The position numbers and the translations under genes were made by a program. Below, piece by piece: positions 9,289 through 18,480 of a stretch of DNA of 64,000 nucleotides. Under the pieces are notes generated by a model. The model saw only the letters and a list, made by a program, of their open reading frames with translations, did not search any database and was not told the DNA's origin. Location of the stretch: the NCBI RefSeq assembly GCF_013402915.1, contig NC_050719.1:186001-250000 (forward strand), given 5' to 3'. Positions within the stretch are counted from its first letter, which is position 1; each line of letters begins with the position of its first letter. Origin of the DNA: Zygotorulaspora mrakii (taxonomy: Eukaryota; Ascomycota; Saccharomycetes; Saccharomycetales; Saccharomycetaceae).

Positions 9289-12200
9289 TCAATCGGTTTC
9301 TGTAATGACGCCGCCATTATGCTGATCAAGTTTGGGTTTTGCCAGTCGTTCGGGTCCTGCCAGTGATTCGGTGTCGGCTACTTTTAGCAAATCTGATCGA
9401 GTGTCGGCAGTCACATTATTATCCTCATCTTCTTCATCGCCGAAAAAGCGTAGCTTATTGCCAGATGGCAGCTCCGTATTTGTTTTCCTTCTTCGTGCTC
9501 TTAACCGTTCCCTGTGTTCTGCCGAAGAAGAGTCTCGCTTTTCTGGAGAAAACTCACTTCCCCGTAACTCATTTAATAAGGCCTTCGCTCGATCTCCAAT
9601 AACTTCTTGAGCAGAGTCAGATTCTCTTTGTGATTTTGAAGGGGAATAAGAATCTTGTTCCTCAATAGGAGCATCAGCAACCCCTGGTGTTGGCGACTGA
9701 TCCAAAACAGCGTTCGGAGTTTTCATAGTATTTTCCGGCGAATATATCATAGTATCATCACCGTTGTCAATATCTTGCATCAAGTGATCTGTCGCATCTT
9801 TGTCAGCGGTGAGCTTTTTTCTAATCATTGCACGCTTTCTGGCTGAAGAGGGATCAGATTTGGTGGGACCAGCGTTTTTCAGTTGATCCAATAACTTATC
9901 CATCATTGCACGCCTATCTTCGGAGCCTTTACTATCACCAGAATCGGAATTGGTTTCATTTTGCACAGCTTCCTGTTCTTTGAGTCTTTTCTGCTGTTCT
10001 TCGATCATCTTCTTATGCCTCTCGTATATTCTTTCTTCCTCTTCGGCCTTGATATTTTGAGTTTGAGCTCTTTTGTATTCAGCAATGAAATCGGCGAACT
10101 TTTTGAAAAAAGAATTCTTTGCAAATTTATCACCAGAATCCTCACCGTATCTTTGCATTAGCCCTTCAAATTCCATAATGGAAAGTCGAACCTCTTCATC
10201 GAGTAAATCACTTTTCTTCCGTGCCTCAGGAAGAGCAGGAAGAACCTTACTTAAGACTCTATCGGAGGGGTGAAATTTCGACGAGTCGCTCAAGTTGCCG
10301 ATTTCTATGGATCTTTCCACATTAATTATTGATTGGCAAAACTCCATACAATCGGAAACAAGTTGGTCAATTGAGACTTTTGTAACTTCGATGACAGGCT
10401 GTAGTTCTGTCAGAAAATCATTGAATGACGGATAATTCTCCCTTACAATTTTTTCGACATAATTCAAAAATGTCATATTATTATTGGTATCCTTAATAAA
10501 TGTTAGTCTCTGTAAAGTGGATAACTTGAAACCTTGTGCTTGTTTGTTCGTGTCGTTCATGTAATTACCTACAGCCAAAATGACGTTGAAAACATTCTTC
10601 AATCCGTTAGATTTTTCGACAGCAGCAACAGCCTTATCGACTTTTCTCAATTTTGATATTAAATCACTGTATTCGCGTTCAAATGAAGTGACAAGTTTCA
10701 AGGCTCTCATACGCGACCCCCAATAAGGTTGAAGATTAAACATTAGTTGCAAATACAGTTGATCGGCTCTTTGTAAATCTGTAGGATCTTTTTCAGGTGG
10801 TTTCACATCCTTGGCTGATTTGACACCTTCCCAATCAATCGAATAAGGAGCGTAGTTCTTTGCCAAGTTTGTTGACACCTCAATTATCTCAGACTTTGAT
10901 AAGAAATCGATAACGCTTGGAGTATTCAAAAGTTCTCTGTCGCATTTCAGTATCTTTGAAATCAAGTCATCAACGGTCAGCTGCGAGAACATGTGCAAGT
11001 TTATACCAAATTGCTGTGAAATGTCATGCGAAAGGAAAGAAATCTTCTGCAGGTCGTCTTTTTTTCTGGATTTTAAAGACTTGATCTCTCTTGCCACAAA
11101 TGCCTTTTCCAGATCAGCAAGAACACCCTTTTCATATAAATCTCCAGCAAATTTTTCTGCCTCTCCTGAAGACCAGATGGAGTTGTCTGTTGCATCCAGC
11201 TTTTCCCAATGCAGTTGTTTGAGCCGCTTTTGTGGGCGAGGATAGCTCGAAAACAAAGAAGGAGACTGTGGTAATAAGGGAGAAGGAATCGCCGTTCTGC
11301 TACTGCTTTTCTGACCCATCATAGGAAAAGGTGGCGGTGGTGGTGGAGATGGAGATTGCAAACGTGGAGTCAGAGAAGGAGGCAAAGGCGGCGGAGGAAG
11401 AGCATCGCCATTTGGCCCTTTGGAGAACAGAAGAGGAGGGGGGGGAGGAGGTGGTGGTGGTGGCGGGATTGTAGCTCCCACGGGATCTTTTTCCTCTTTG
11501 TTGTCCGTGGTGAGCAAAGAAGGAAGTGGAGGCGGAGGAGGTGGTGGAGGCGGTGGCGGAGCTTGCGCATGCGCAGAGTCTAATTTTTCATTAACACTTT
11601 CCGATGACAAAGGACTCCTTTTCTCGTTCTCTGAAGATGTGGTAGATTTATTGGAGAAAGGTTTCTTTCCATCGGCTGAATCTATGGTCGCCGCAACAGC
11701 ATTCTGTAAGTGCGACTTTTCTGTTGAGCTTGATTTGGGTTCTTTTTCGTTATCTTCAAGAGGTTCAGCCTTAGATACCCTTTTAGAAAGCTCATCCAAA
11801 AATGGTGCAGAGACGCTAGACCTTTTCATTCGTGCGGCAAATGACTTTTGATGAGGCTTCAAATTGTTCAAGCTTGAGACAGGTGAACTAAATTCGTTCT
11901 GACCTGTTCCATACCTTTGAGATAGTGTTTCGAGAAATGAGTTTCCTGATTGACCAGAATATGTGCTGCTCTGATCGGCAATTGTCCTTGATTCTTCTAG
12001 ACCATCCTCTTCGCTCGAGGACGAGGAATAATCTTGGACATTGCCCTCTACTATATGGCTTTTTAATTCCGCTAATTCATCCGCAATTCTGTTCATTTCA
12101 TCTAACTTTCGCTGGAAGGCCTTAGGGTCGAGAGTCGAGTGTATATTATCGCTGCAACTTTTATCAGACCGAGAATTTATATCTGAAAAGTCATCTAAAT

Positions 12201-15063
12201 TCAGTTCCAATCCATAGTTCTTATATTGAGTCTCCAGCTCCTTCAATCTTTTAAGCGCTTGGTTTTTCTTCTCGTTAAATAGTTCATTAACTCTTTCTTC
12301 CACATTAAACTTAGAAACATCATTCGTTTCTCTCTGAATGTCACCTAAGGCCTTTCTTAGTTCATTCAACTTATGGACGCTTTGTTCTTTATGTACCTTG
12401 AACTGTGTGCCTTTTTGAATCTCCACAGGCGCCTGTAATACTTTGGCCTTATGATCCGCGAAGTTAGTCATTTCAAGTTCTCTTGCTTGTGATTCAATGT
12501 CTTCCATTCGAGATCGCAGTTGTTCGAGTCTCTTATTAGGCTGTAAAGTGATTCCAAATCTCTTTGAGTCAGTACTTATATCTTTTTTGGTTTTTTGCAA
12601 ACCTTCTTGAAGTACCCGTTGGATGCTTGTTTGTCTTTCTGGATCTAGAGTGCCTGGAACGTTGGATCTGACCTGCCTGTCCTTCGAGCTTTCAGTTTCT
12701 CCTGTTCTGGAATTGAATAAAGTCAACATTTTACGAAGCTCAACCTCGTGTTCATGCTTTTCTAAAAGATGTTTTTTCTTCAATTCTTCTAACTCTGATT
12801 GTAATTGTCGCGTTACTCTCTGCGTTTTGGCCAAAATGTTGTCCCTTTCTTGCAATTCAACCTCAAGTTGACCTACAAGACCATTTCCCGCAGCACTCAA
12901 CTTTTGGCTTAAAATATCTCGTTCTGCTTGTGCTTCTTCCAGCTTTTTGGTCAATGTCCTGCTCTCCAGAATTGCACGACGCGCTACTTCATCGGTTTGC
13001 ATTGAATCGTAAAGTCGCTGAATAGCCATGTTCATCCCTGAATTATCATCTGTTGAAGAAGCACTTATATTGGTTACTAAAGAATCCATGAGCTTAAGCT
13101 GCTTAGATAGTTTTGTTGGATCTTCTTTGTTTTCTATTAGCCTCGCACTCGAGAGGAATAAGTGTTTGACCAATGTGTTCAACAGCCTTTCATTCTCAGT
13201 TCCCTTACAGTGGTCAGAAAGCTTTTGAAGAATCTGCACGGAATCTTGCATATTTATGTCGTGAGTATCATTCTCCGCTTCTAATGCTAAATTGAGGTCA
13301 TCAAGTTTAGCGTTTTCGTAATAGTTTATTTGCTCAGTGAGCTTATCATAATCAAAAACTTTTAGCTTATTCATAATTCTTATGAAGCCTGCATTCTCTA
13401 AGCGAGTTCTTAATAGGATTCTCTGATTTAAAACGTCCGTACCATTGCAAAGATGATTTATGAAAACCATTGTCCACTGAGCATACTCTAAAATGGCATT
13501 CTCACCTCCAGATGATTTGAAATCATCAGATGCTCCCACTAGCGATCCCATTTTACCTCGACCTTCTAAAGTCTTTTCCACAGAAAACATCCAAGCTTGT
13601 ACTACCTTGAACATGCTTTCCGAAGTGAAATGTGAAAAGTGCTGCGGTAAATTCTTCATATATTGTACCATATGCAAGTTCTCGCCGACTTTGAATTTCT
13701 TGTCCAGAGCATTTAGAACAGCTTCAAACCTTGCTTTATTCTTACTTTCCAACATGCATACAAATATTTCAGTAGCCATTTTTCTTGTGGCAAGCCTTAC
13801 TGAAAATAAAGCATTTGCAACAGTATCAGCCATGATAGAATGATGTGAAAATTCTTGTAAACCTTGAGCAAGCATGGAAAGAACCCTAAAACACTTGAAA
13901 AATGAATTCTCCTTGTCAAGCGTGTCTGAATTCAAAGATGAATTTGGAGCCGTTTTGTATATTGATGTCATTAATACATTTGCCATAGCTATGTGGCCCT
14001 GATGCTCTAAAAAAATGGCAACCCAGTCCAACTGTTCTGTTCGTAAAGTAACCCACAAATCATTCATTTCGTCTTTTGATAGCTTATCAGCTATCAGTTT
14101 TTTGACATAATGAATTGGTGGTCTATTAATTTTATCTGACAATAAAGTTGAGCTAGTGGAATTTTTCTCTGCCAACTCATAAAAACTGTTGCTGTTACTG
14201 GTCGATATTTGATTTGACGCAAAATTGTTTTTTTTGCTAGGTTTTGCCAACGGTACATTACTATTATCGAAAACTACCGATGATCTAGACGATGTGATAT
14301 TAAGATTTCCTGAACTTGCGGTTAGGTCTATGCTTGTCTTAGGGACTGACGGGTGAGAGCCACCGTTCTTGGCTAGCATTTTCTTCAATTCACTTTGAAG
14401 ATCCTGTTTAACGATTAACCACTTCTTGTCGATATCGTAACTCATAAGTTCGTGTTGCTTTTGGGGCGACAGGGATTGGAAGATATTTCTTTTATACATG
14501 ATGTCTTCAAACAAGCTCTCAATCTCATGAGTATCCTTAGGCATGTCTAGCTTTATTACGCCATCCGAAGTCATAAATCTAGCCAAATTAGAGGTAGAGG
14601 GCTGTGATATTATACTGCTAGAGGAGAAGCTTTGATTAGTTGGTTGTCTAGATAGGCCCGAATGACCTGTCAAAATAGATGTTTGGTTGGAAGATCTTCT
14701 AGAGTGCGTGTGTTTTGCATTAGGCGGTACCGAAGGAGATCTCGATCGGTAATCTGAAGGTTCATTCGATGCCTTGCTGTTGATATACTGTGATATATTT
14801 TGTGTATTCAATGTATTTTTCTTGTTGAGAGGTCTAAGATCGTTAGCATTCGTTACTCGACTTGGTACCACAACTTTTTTCGGTGAAGAAATATCTGACG
14901 GCTCTATTCGTTGTTGAGCCCCATTAGAGGAAGTAGAAGTATTCGTCAATCTCTTGAGATTGCTCAAAATCCCCGATCCAGTATTGGAAGTATTGCTTGA
15001 ACTATTGTCATTGCCACTGTTATTACTACCGCTGGAACCCTTTGTTGATGTGCCTCTTTTCAT
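9289..15063 (-). CDS. BNI1: Diaphanous-related formin Bni1
   Basis: Formin that nucleates linear actin cables for polarised growth, downstream of Rho1/Cdc42. Order in the 1924 residues: disordered Ser/Asn-rich N-terminus; GTPase-binding and FH3 region (about 170-600); coiled coils (about 690-790 and 850-990); profilin-binding FH1 with four proline tracts (about 1165-1245); FH2 actin-nucleating domain from KRLKQLHWEKLDA (about 1280) to about 1665; and a DAD-like segment RRAMMDKLLDQLKNAG (about 1720) for autoinhibition. The FH2 hallmark GNYMND is present in AVGNYMNDTNKQAQGFKLS. Size matches the S. cerevisiae protein (about 1953). It lies between SEC2 and the ALP1 permease, as on chromosome XIV. 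Confidence 0.97.
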   Translation of the reverse strand: MKRGTSTKGSSGSNNSGNDNSSSNTSNTGSGILSNLKRLTNTSTSSNGAQQRIEPSDISSPKKVVVPSRVTNANDLRPLNKKNTLNTQNISQYINSKASNEPSDYRSRSPSVPPNAKHTHSRRSSNQTSILTGHSGLSRQPTNQSFSSSSIISQPSTSNLARFMTSDGVIKLDMPKDTHEIESLFEDIMYKRNIFQSLSPQKQHELMSYDIDKKWLIVKQDLQSELKKMLAKNGGSHPSVPKTSIDLTASSGNLNITSSRSSVVFDNSNVPLAKPSKKNNFASNQISTSNSNSFYELAEKNSTSSTLLSDKINRPPIHYVKKLIADKLSKDEMNDLWVTLRTEQLDWVAIFLEHQGHIAMANVLMTSIYKTAPNSSLNSDTLDKENSFFKCFRVLSMLAQGLQEFSHHSIMADTVANALFSVRLATRKMATEIFVCMLESKNKARFEAVLNALDKKFKVGENLHMVQYMKNLPQHFSHFTSESMFKVVQAWMFSVEKTLEGRGKMGSLVGASDDFKSSGGENAILEYAQWTMVFINHLCNGTDVLNQRILLRTRLENAGFIRIMNKLKVFDYDKLTEQINYYENAKLDDLNLALEAENDTHDINMQDSVQILQKLSDHCKGTENERLLNTLVKHLFLSSARLIENKEDPTKLSKQLKLMDSLVTNISASSTDDNSGMNMAIQRLYDSMQTDEVARRAILESRTLTKKLEEAQAERDILSQKLSAAGNGLVGQLEVELQERDNILAKTQRVTRQLQSELEELKKKHLLEKHEHEVELRKMLTLFNSRTGETESSKDRQVRSNVPGTLDPERQTSIQRVLQEGLQKTKKDISTDSKRFGITLQPNKRLEQLRSRMEDIESQARELEMTNFADHKAKVLQAPVEIQKGTQFKVHKEQSVHKLNELRKALGDIQRETNDVSKFNVEERVNELFNEKKNQALKRLKELETQYKNYGLELNLDDFSDINSRSDKSCSDNIHSTLDPKAFQRKLDEMNRIADELAELKSHIVEGNVQDYSSSSSEEDGLEESRTIADQSSTYSGQSGNSFLETLSQRYGTGQNEFSSPVSSLNNLKPHQKSFAARMKRSSVSAPFLDELSKRVSKAEPLEDNEKEPKSSSTEKSHLQNAVAATIDSADGKKPFSNKSTTSSENEKRSPLSSESVNEKLDSAHAQAPPPPPPPPPPPLPSLLTTDNKEEKDPVGATIPPPPPPPPPPPLLFSKGPNGDALPPPPLPPSLTPRLQSPSPPPPPPFPMMGQKSSSRTAIPSPLLPQSPSLFSSYPRPQKRLKQLHWEKLDATDNSIWSSGEAEKFAGDLYEKGVLADLEKAFVAREIKSLKSRKKDDLQKISFLSHDISQQFGINLHMFSQLTVDDLISKILKCDRELLNTPSVIDFLSKSEIIEVSTNLAKNYAPYSIDWEGVKSAKDVKPPEKDPTDLQRADQLYLQLMFNLQPYWGSRMRALKLVTSFEREYSDLISKLRKVDKAVAAVEKSNGLKNVFNVILAVGNYMNDTNKQAQGFKLSTLQRLTFIKDTNNNMTFLNYVEKIVRENYPSFNDFLTELQPVIEVTKVSIDQLVSDCMEFCQSIINVERSIEIGNLSDSSKFHPSDRVLSKVLPALPEARKKSDLLDEEVRLSIMEFEGLMQRYGEDSGDKFAKNSFFKKFADFIAEYKRAQTQNIKAEEEERIYERHKKMIEEQQKRLKEQEAVQNETNSDSGDSKGSEDRRAMMDKLLDQLKNAGPTKSDPSSARKRAMIRKKLTADKDATDHLMQDIDNGDDTMIYSPENTMKTPNAVLDQSPTPGVADAPIEEQDSYSPSKSQRESDSAQEVIGDRAKALLNELRGSEFSPEKRDSSSAEHRERLRARRRKTNTELPSGNKLRFFGDEEDEDNNVTADTRSDLLKVADTESLAGPERLAKPKLDQHNGGVITETD
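11331..11560 (-). repeat. Low-complexity CCN-rich tracts encoding the FH1 polyproline runs of BNI1
   Basis: Four GGN-rich stretches on the plus strand (about 11331-11350, 11389-11400, 11436-11465 and 11528-11560) encode runs of up to twelve prolines. Codons are mixed, so the tracts are selected for protein rather than being a pure trinucleotide expansion. Open frames on the plus strand here are glycine-rich or tryptophan/arginine-rich shadows. Confidence 0.9.
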
Positions 15064-15472
15064 CTCGATAGAGGTAACGGTCTAGGGGCAAATGCCAGGG
15101 CAAAGTGGTCGTTCAGTCCGGCTATTGAAAGACCTTGGCCAATAGATAGATCAAATCACTCTAGTATTGACTGTTCTCTTTAATTGTATTTTTTTTTTTT
15201 GATATAAAATGAGGTTTATACCAGCGAGATATTCCCTTATTGTTTTCGAACTACGGAAAGTCGTGAAAAATAATATGCCCATGATAGTAGAATTGCAGGA
15301 TAAATCACCAGACTTGATGAGTTTGATGAAGAAAAAAAGGCTGGCCTTTTGACATCGTACTGTAGACATCTAATTGAATAAGTGAAATTGGAGATTAATT
15401 TTGAAGTACATTTAAATAATATTAAAAAGAAAAATACGAACGACCTTTAAATACAGTATAAAAGAAAATATG
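15064..15472. other. BNI1 5' / ALP1 3' intergenic region
   Basis: It carries the BNI1 promoter at the right-hand side of that gene and the ALP1 3' untranslated region (AT-rich, with AATATTATTTAAATG-like runs around 15410-15430). A pure T tract of 12 bases (15189-15200) lies in the BNI1 upstream region. The only coding candidate is the 47-codon ORF listed separately. Confidence 0.6.
15209..15352 (+). CDS. Possible unannotated 47-residue protein
   Basis: ATG-initiated ORF of 47 codons between BNI1 and ALP1, antisense to both. The product starts MRFIPARYSLIVFELRKVVK and ends with a lysine-rich tail (LMSLMKKKRLAF). It is basic, with a cationic N-terminus that could pass for a mitochondrial targeting segment. 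A 12-base T tract and GATATAAA directly precede the ATG. I do not recognise a family, and ORFs of this length arise by chance in DNA of this composition. The reason to list it is its protein-like composition in a gap with no other gene. Confidence 0.25.
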   Translation: MRFIPARYSLIVFELRKVVKNNMPMIVELQDKSPDLMSLMKKKRLAF

Positions 15473-17275
15473 CTATGCTACAACGTTCCAAAATTTGTCC
15501 CAAAACGTTTTTGGACCAGGTTCATCCCAGATGACGGCTTCAATATCTCTTCTATCCGTATCGATATCGACGTCCTCAATCCTTCTGATAAATCTACACC
15601 TGTAAATTATTTGAAATAAGACCCAAACGAATATGAAAAGGAAAACCGAAATATATGCGGCTACGAAATCCACACCTGAGAAGACTGGTGCAAAAGAAGT
15701 AAAACCTTGAATGATAATAATAATGACCATGAAGAATATTGCGTAGTAGGCCAAATAAGGCATGAAATGTGCTTTGTAGGGCAAATCGTCTCGAGAAATA
15801 CCTTGGAACTTCAGTGCTTGCATAAATCTAACATGGCAAAAGGAAATGAAAAGCCATGCGAAAAAGCCCGCAATGGCGGTAATATTTAACAGCCAGTTGA
15901 ATGCATTCTCACCACCAGTAGTAGTTTCCATATATGCTAGAGCACCAAATAATGCTGTAAAAACCACTGCAACGTATGGAACACCGTGTCTGTTAACTCT
16001 GTTGAAGATTTTTGGCGCTAGACCATTTTTCGCAAGTCCCAGCATGATACGAGATCCAATATAAATGTTTGAATTACCAGCGGAAATGATGGTACTTAAA
16101 ATAACAGCATTGAAAATATGAGGCAAAACTGGGGTTCCAGAGTTTTGAATTGCGATAATAAAAGGAGATGCTGATGCGTATTGATCGCTATCCAATTTTG
16201 GGTCATTAAAAGGTACTAATAGACCAACGAAGAATAGGGAAAGAATGTAAAAGAATAAAATTCGAAAAATAACTTTCTTGATGGCTCTTGGAACGGATTT
16301 TCTTGGGTTGGCAGCCTCACCTGCCGTGATACCAACCAATTCCGTACCTTGATAAGTAAATGCAGCATTGATAAGAGAAGAGACCCAGCCTAAAAATCTC
16401 CCTTCACTTTTCTCGGAGGAGATAATACCTGGCCCCCAAGGACCTGGATTCCTCCAGTAACGGAAACCGATTGGACCAGTAACGCCAGCCCCACACACAA
16501 TACAAAGACCGAAAATGATAAATCCGACAATTGCAATGACTTTGATAAATGCAATCCAAAATTCAAATTCACCATAGTATTTGACCGGAAACATGTTCAT
16601 GAATGTAAGGAGCACCCAAAATATACTGATCCACGCAGCCATTGGCACAGCACTAGTCCAGAAATCTATGATTTGCCCCACAACTGACAGCTCCAATGCA
16701 AATGTAATAGCCCAAGAAAACCAGTACATGTAACCATTTGCCGCTCCGAAAGCCGGCGACAGAAACCTGTACGAGAATACAGTGAACGATGAAGTAACCG
16801 GTATGAACGTCGCCATTTCTCCTAAAGACTGTACCACCGAGTACGCAATTGTACCCATAAACATGTACGCGATCAAGGAACCAACCGGGCCCGCGTTCTC
16901 CAGCGGAGCGCTGATACCAATGAAGAGACCGGTGCCGATAGTACCACCCAGCGCGATCATCCCGATGTGTCTCTGCTTCAGCTCTCTCTTGACCTCCGCA
17001 TTCGTCACCTTTCCTTCCTCCAGGTTTCCGTCATCGCCCTCTAGCTCACTCAGCGGTGACACACTGCCATTTTCCGGCTCCGGCGAGCCGTACAGATCTA
17101 TCTTGGACGCCCCATTGCTCGAGCTGTCTGCCTTGCCTGTTACAAACGAGTGCTTCCGCCTGTATGCTTTGCCTTGCGAACTCGAATTGTTCGACGACAA
17201 ATCCCCCTCTTCTATCGCTCCGTTGTAATCCTGAAGCTCATACACCGTTTCCCCCATTTTATCAGTGCCAGACAT
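15473..17275 (-). CDS. ALP1: Basic amino-acid (arginine-type) permease, ALP1/CAN1 orthologue
   Basis: Plasma-membrane amino acid/H+ symporter of the yeast YAT (APC) family, 600 residues. A long hydrophilic N-terminus of about 100 residues ends in the conserved [20 protein letters not shown]; twelve membrane segments follow. [15 protein letters not shown] is the unwound TM1 substrate site, and [20 protein letters not shown] is TM6. The C-terminus [18 protein letters not shown] is almost that of Can1. S. cerevisiae has two duplicates, ALP1 (beside LYP1) and CAN1 (beside AVT2). This single gene is near both LYP1 and AVT2, so it is probably the undivided ancestor type. Arginine is the likeliest substrate. 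It is divergently transcribed from LYP1 across 1.2 kb. Confidence 0.9.
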   Translation of the reverse strand: MSGTDKMGETVYELQDYNGAIEEGDLSSNNSSSQGKAYRRKHSFVTGKADSSSNGASKIDLYGSPEPENGSVSPLSELEGDDGNLEEGKVTNAEVKRELKQRHIGMIALGGTIGTGLFIGISAPLENAGPVGSLIAYMFMGTIAYSVVQSLGEMATFIPVTSSFTVFSYRFLSPAFGAANGYMYWFSWAITFALELSVVGQIIDFWTSAVPMAAWISIFWVLLTFMNMFPVKYYGEFEFWIAFIKVIAIVGFIIFGLCIVCGAGVTGPIGFRYWRNPGPWGPGIISSEKSEGRFLGWVSSLINAAFTYQGTELVGITAGEAANPRKSVPRAIKKVIFRILFFYILSLFFVGLLVPFNDPKLDSDQYASASPFIIAIQNSGTPVLPHIFNAVILSTIISAGNSNIYIGSRIMLGLAKNGLAPKIFNRVNRHGVPYVAVVFTALFGALAYMETTTGGENAFNWLLNITAIAGFFAWLFISFCHVRFMQALKFQGISRDDLPYKAHFMPYLAYYAIFFMVIIIIIQGFTSFAPVFSGVDFVAAYISVFLFIFVWVLFQIIYRCRFIRRIEDVDIDTDRRDIEAVIWDEPGPKTFWDKFWNVVA

Positions 17276-17405
17276 TTCACCTTACAATATTGGCCACTGA
17301 TCCGATCACAATGTTATCCGAAGTACAAAATCCTAGCTCAGATCAGTCTACTTTGATTATTACACTGTTATATATACAAATAAGGACATCTGCTATGTTC
17401 CTGCC

Positions 17406-17431
17406 AAAAAAGAAAAAAATAAAAAAAAAAA
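17406..17431. promoter_or_regulatory. Poly(dA:dT) tract in ALP1 promoter
   Basis: Twenty-six bases that are almost all A on the plus strand (interrupted by one G and one T), about 130-155 bp upstream of the ALP1 ATG. Such tracts exclude nucleosomes and are common yeast promoter elements. Confidence 0.6.
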
Positions 17432-17965
17432 CAATAATCAAAAATGGATGATGTAGATTGGGAGTATTCCATTCTCAAGAGCTGCAAGACTAATGAAATG
17501 CGAGCGATAAGGCCAAATGATTATCATTTTTCAAGAGAACGGAGCGAAAAAAAATGCATAAAAAAAAGACGTACGCACAAGATTGCAGCCCAAGCAAGCC
17601 TGCAACTCCTAAAATGCGAACCTACCCTTAGAAACCCGGGGAGTTCAACGACACTTTTCCGCTGCACTAGTCACGGGAGATGATTCCCTCGGTATCAAAT
17701 GTGACTAGTCCAACTGATCATCCTCACAAGACTCACTCGAGGATACCAATAGATGCCACCCAGCTCTATAAGGCGCTTGAGAGGGATAAAAGCAGATTCG
17801 CACATTGCAGAATGCCGTGAAAGGCCAATTTTCACAATTTGCGTGTCAAATATCGCCTCTTCGCAGAAACTTTTTCAGGAAGCTTCTTTTTTGCTCTTTA
17901 AGGAAACATGCAGCGAACAATCAAATAACTTTAACCGGAAAAACTTTTTCCCCTGAAGCTAGAAA

Positions 17966-17990
17966 GCAACCAAACGCAACCAAACGCAAC
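17966..17990. repeat. Short tandem repeat, 10-bp unit, 2.5 copies
   Basis: The unit GCAACCAAAC is repeated twice in full and half again, then followed by a related GCAAA. It lies in the LYP1 upstream region about 490 bp before the ATG. No function is known to me. Confidence 0.75.
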
Positions 17991-18480
17991 GCAAATTGGA
18001 AGTGCGGCATTAGGCCTTGGACTTGGTGGATGGGGCCGTACAAGTCCTACACAAAATGCGGGCTGTGCCGGCTCGGAGTGAACGCAAATGCGAGCAGATG
18101 GCCTGAAAAGAGCCTTGCGAGGCCCCAAGTGAGGGTCCCACACTGAGTGTATATTACCAGCAGCGCCCCTCCTGAAAGAAGCGCTCGAGCGGCGGGGCTT
18201 GTTTCTTTTCGAAAAAGAAAGACGGAAAAGTGCATAGAAGAACAAAAAAGTAGAGCCAATTTCCGCTTTCTAGCGGGAAGAGATGAGGAAACAGAAGGTG
18301 TCAGTGGAGGAGGCGGTGATGACGGATCTCATGGCAGCTTTGTTGCTTGTAGCATTGCAGGAATGAGATGAGATTGATACCGTTGCACACTTCAAGTTGT
18401 GTGTTCACCACTTCAGAGCTAGAAGAGATCGACGGGATCTTCAGAAGACGTCAAAGCTGAGAGAGCTGGGAGCGAGGGAC

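Larger units (their letters stand above)
17276..18480. other. ALP1-LYP1 divergent promoter region (BSC4 locus in S. cerevisiae)
   Basis: About 1.2 kb of shared upstream DNA. It holds a GATAAG GATA-factor site at 17506-17511, TATA-like CTCTATAAGG near 17764 and GTGTATATTACC near 18147, and a partial Gcn4-like GACTCACT near 17730. In S. cerevisiae the de novo gene BSC4 (YNL269W) lies here. The longest ATG-started ORF on the plus strand is 17444-17683 (79 codons, start MDDVDWEYSILKSCKTNEMR). It has an A-rich start context but no recognisable family, and I do not call it a gene. Confidence 0.6.

Noticed and set aside
11356..11851. Long glycine-rich and Arg/Trp-rich open frames opposite the BNI1 FH1 region
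   Set aside because: They are the antisense reading of proline codons and other BNI1 sequence. Their composition is explained fully by the formin FH1 domain.
18397..18480. N-terminal extension of LYP1 from a TTG
   Set aside because: No ATG lies in the extension, and the family alignment is satisfied from the ATG at 18481. The same logic shortened PIK1, the BRE4-like gene, SIP3, CYP6, COQ6 and RRT12.
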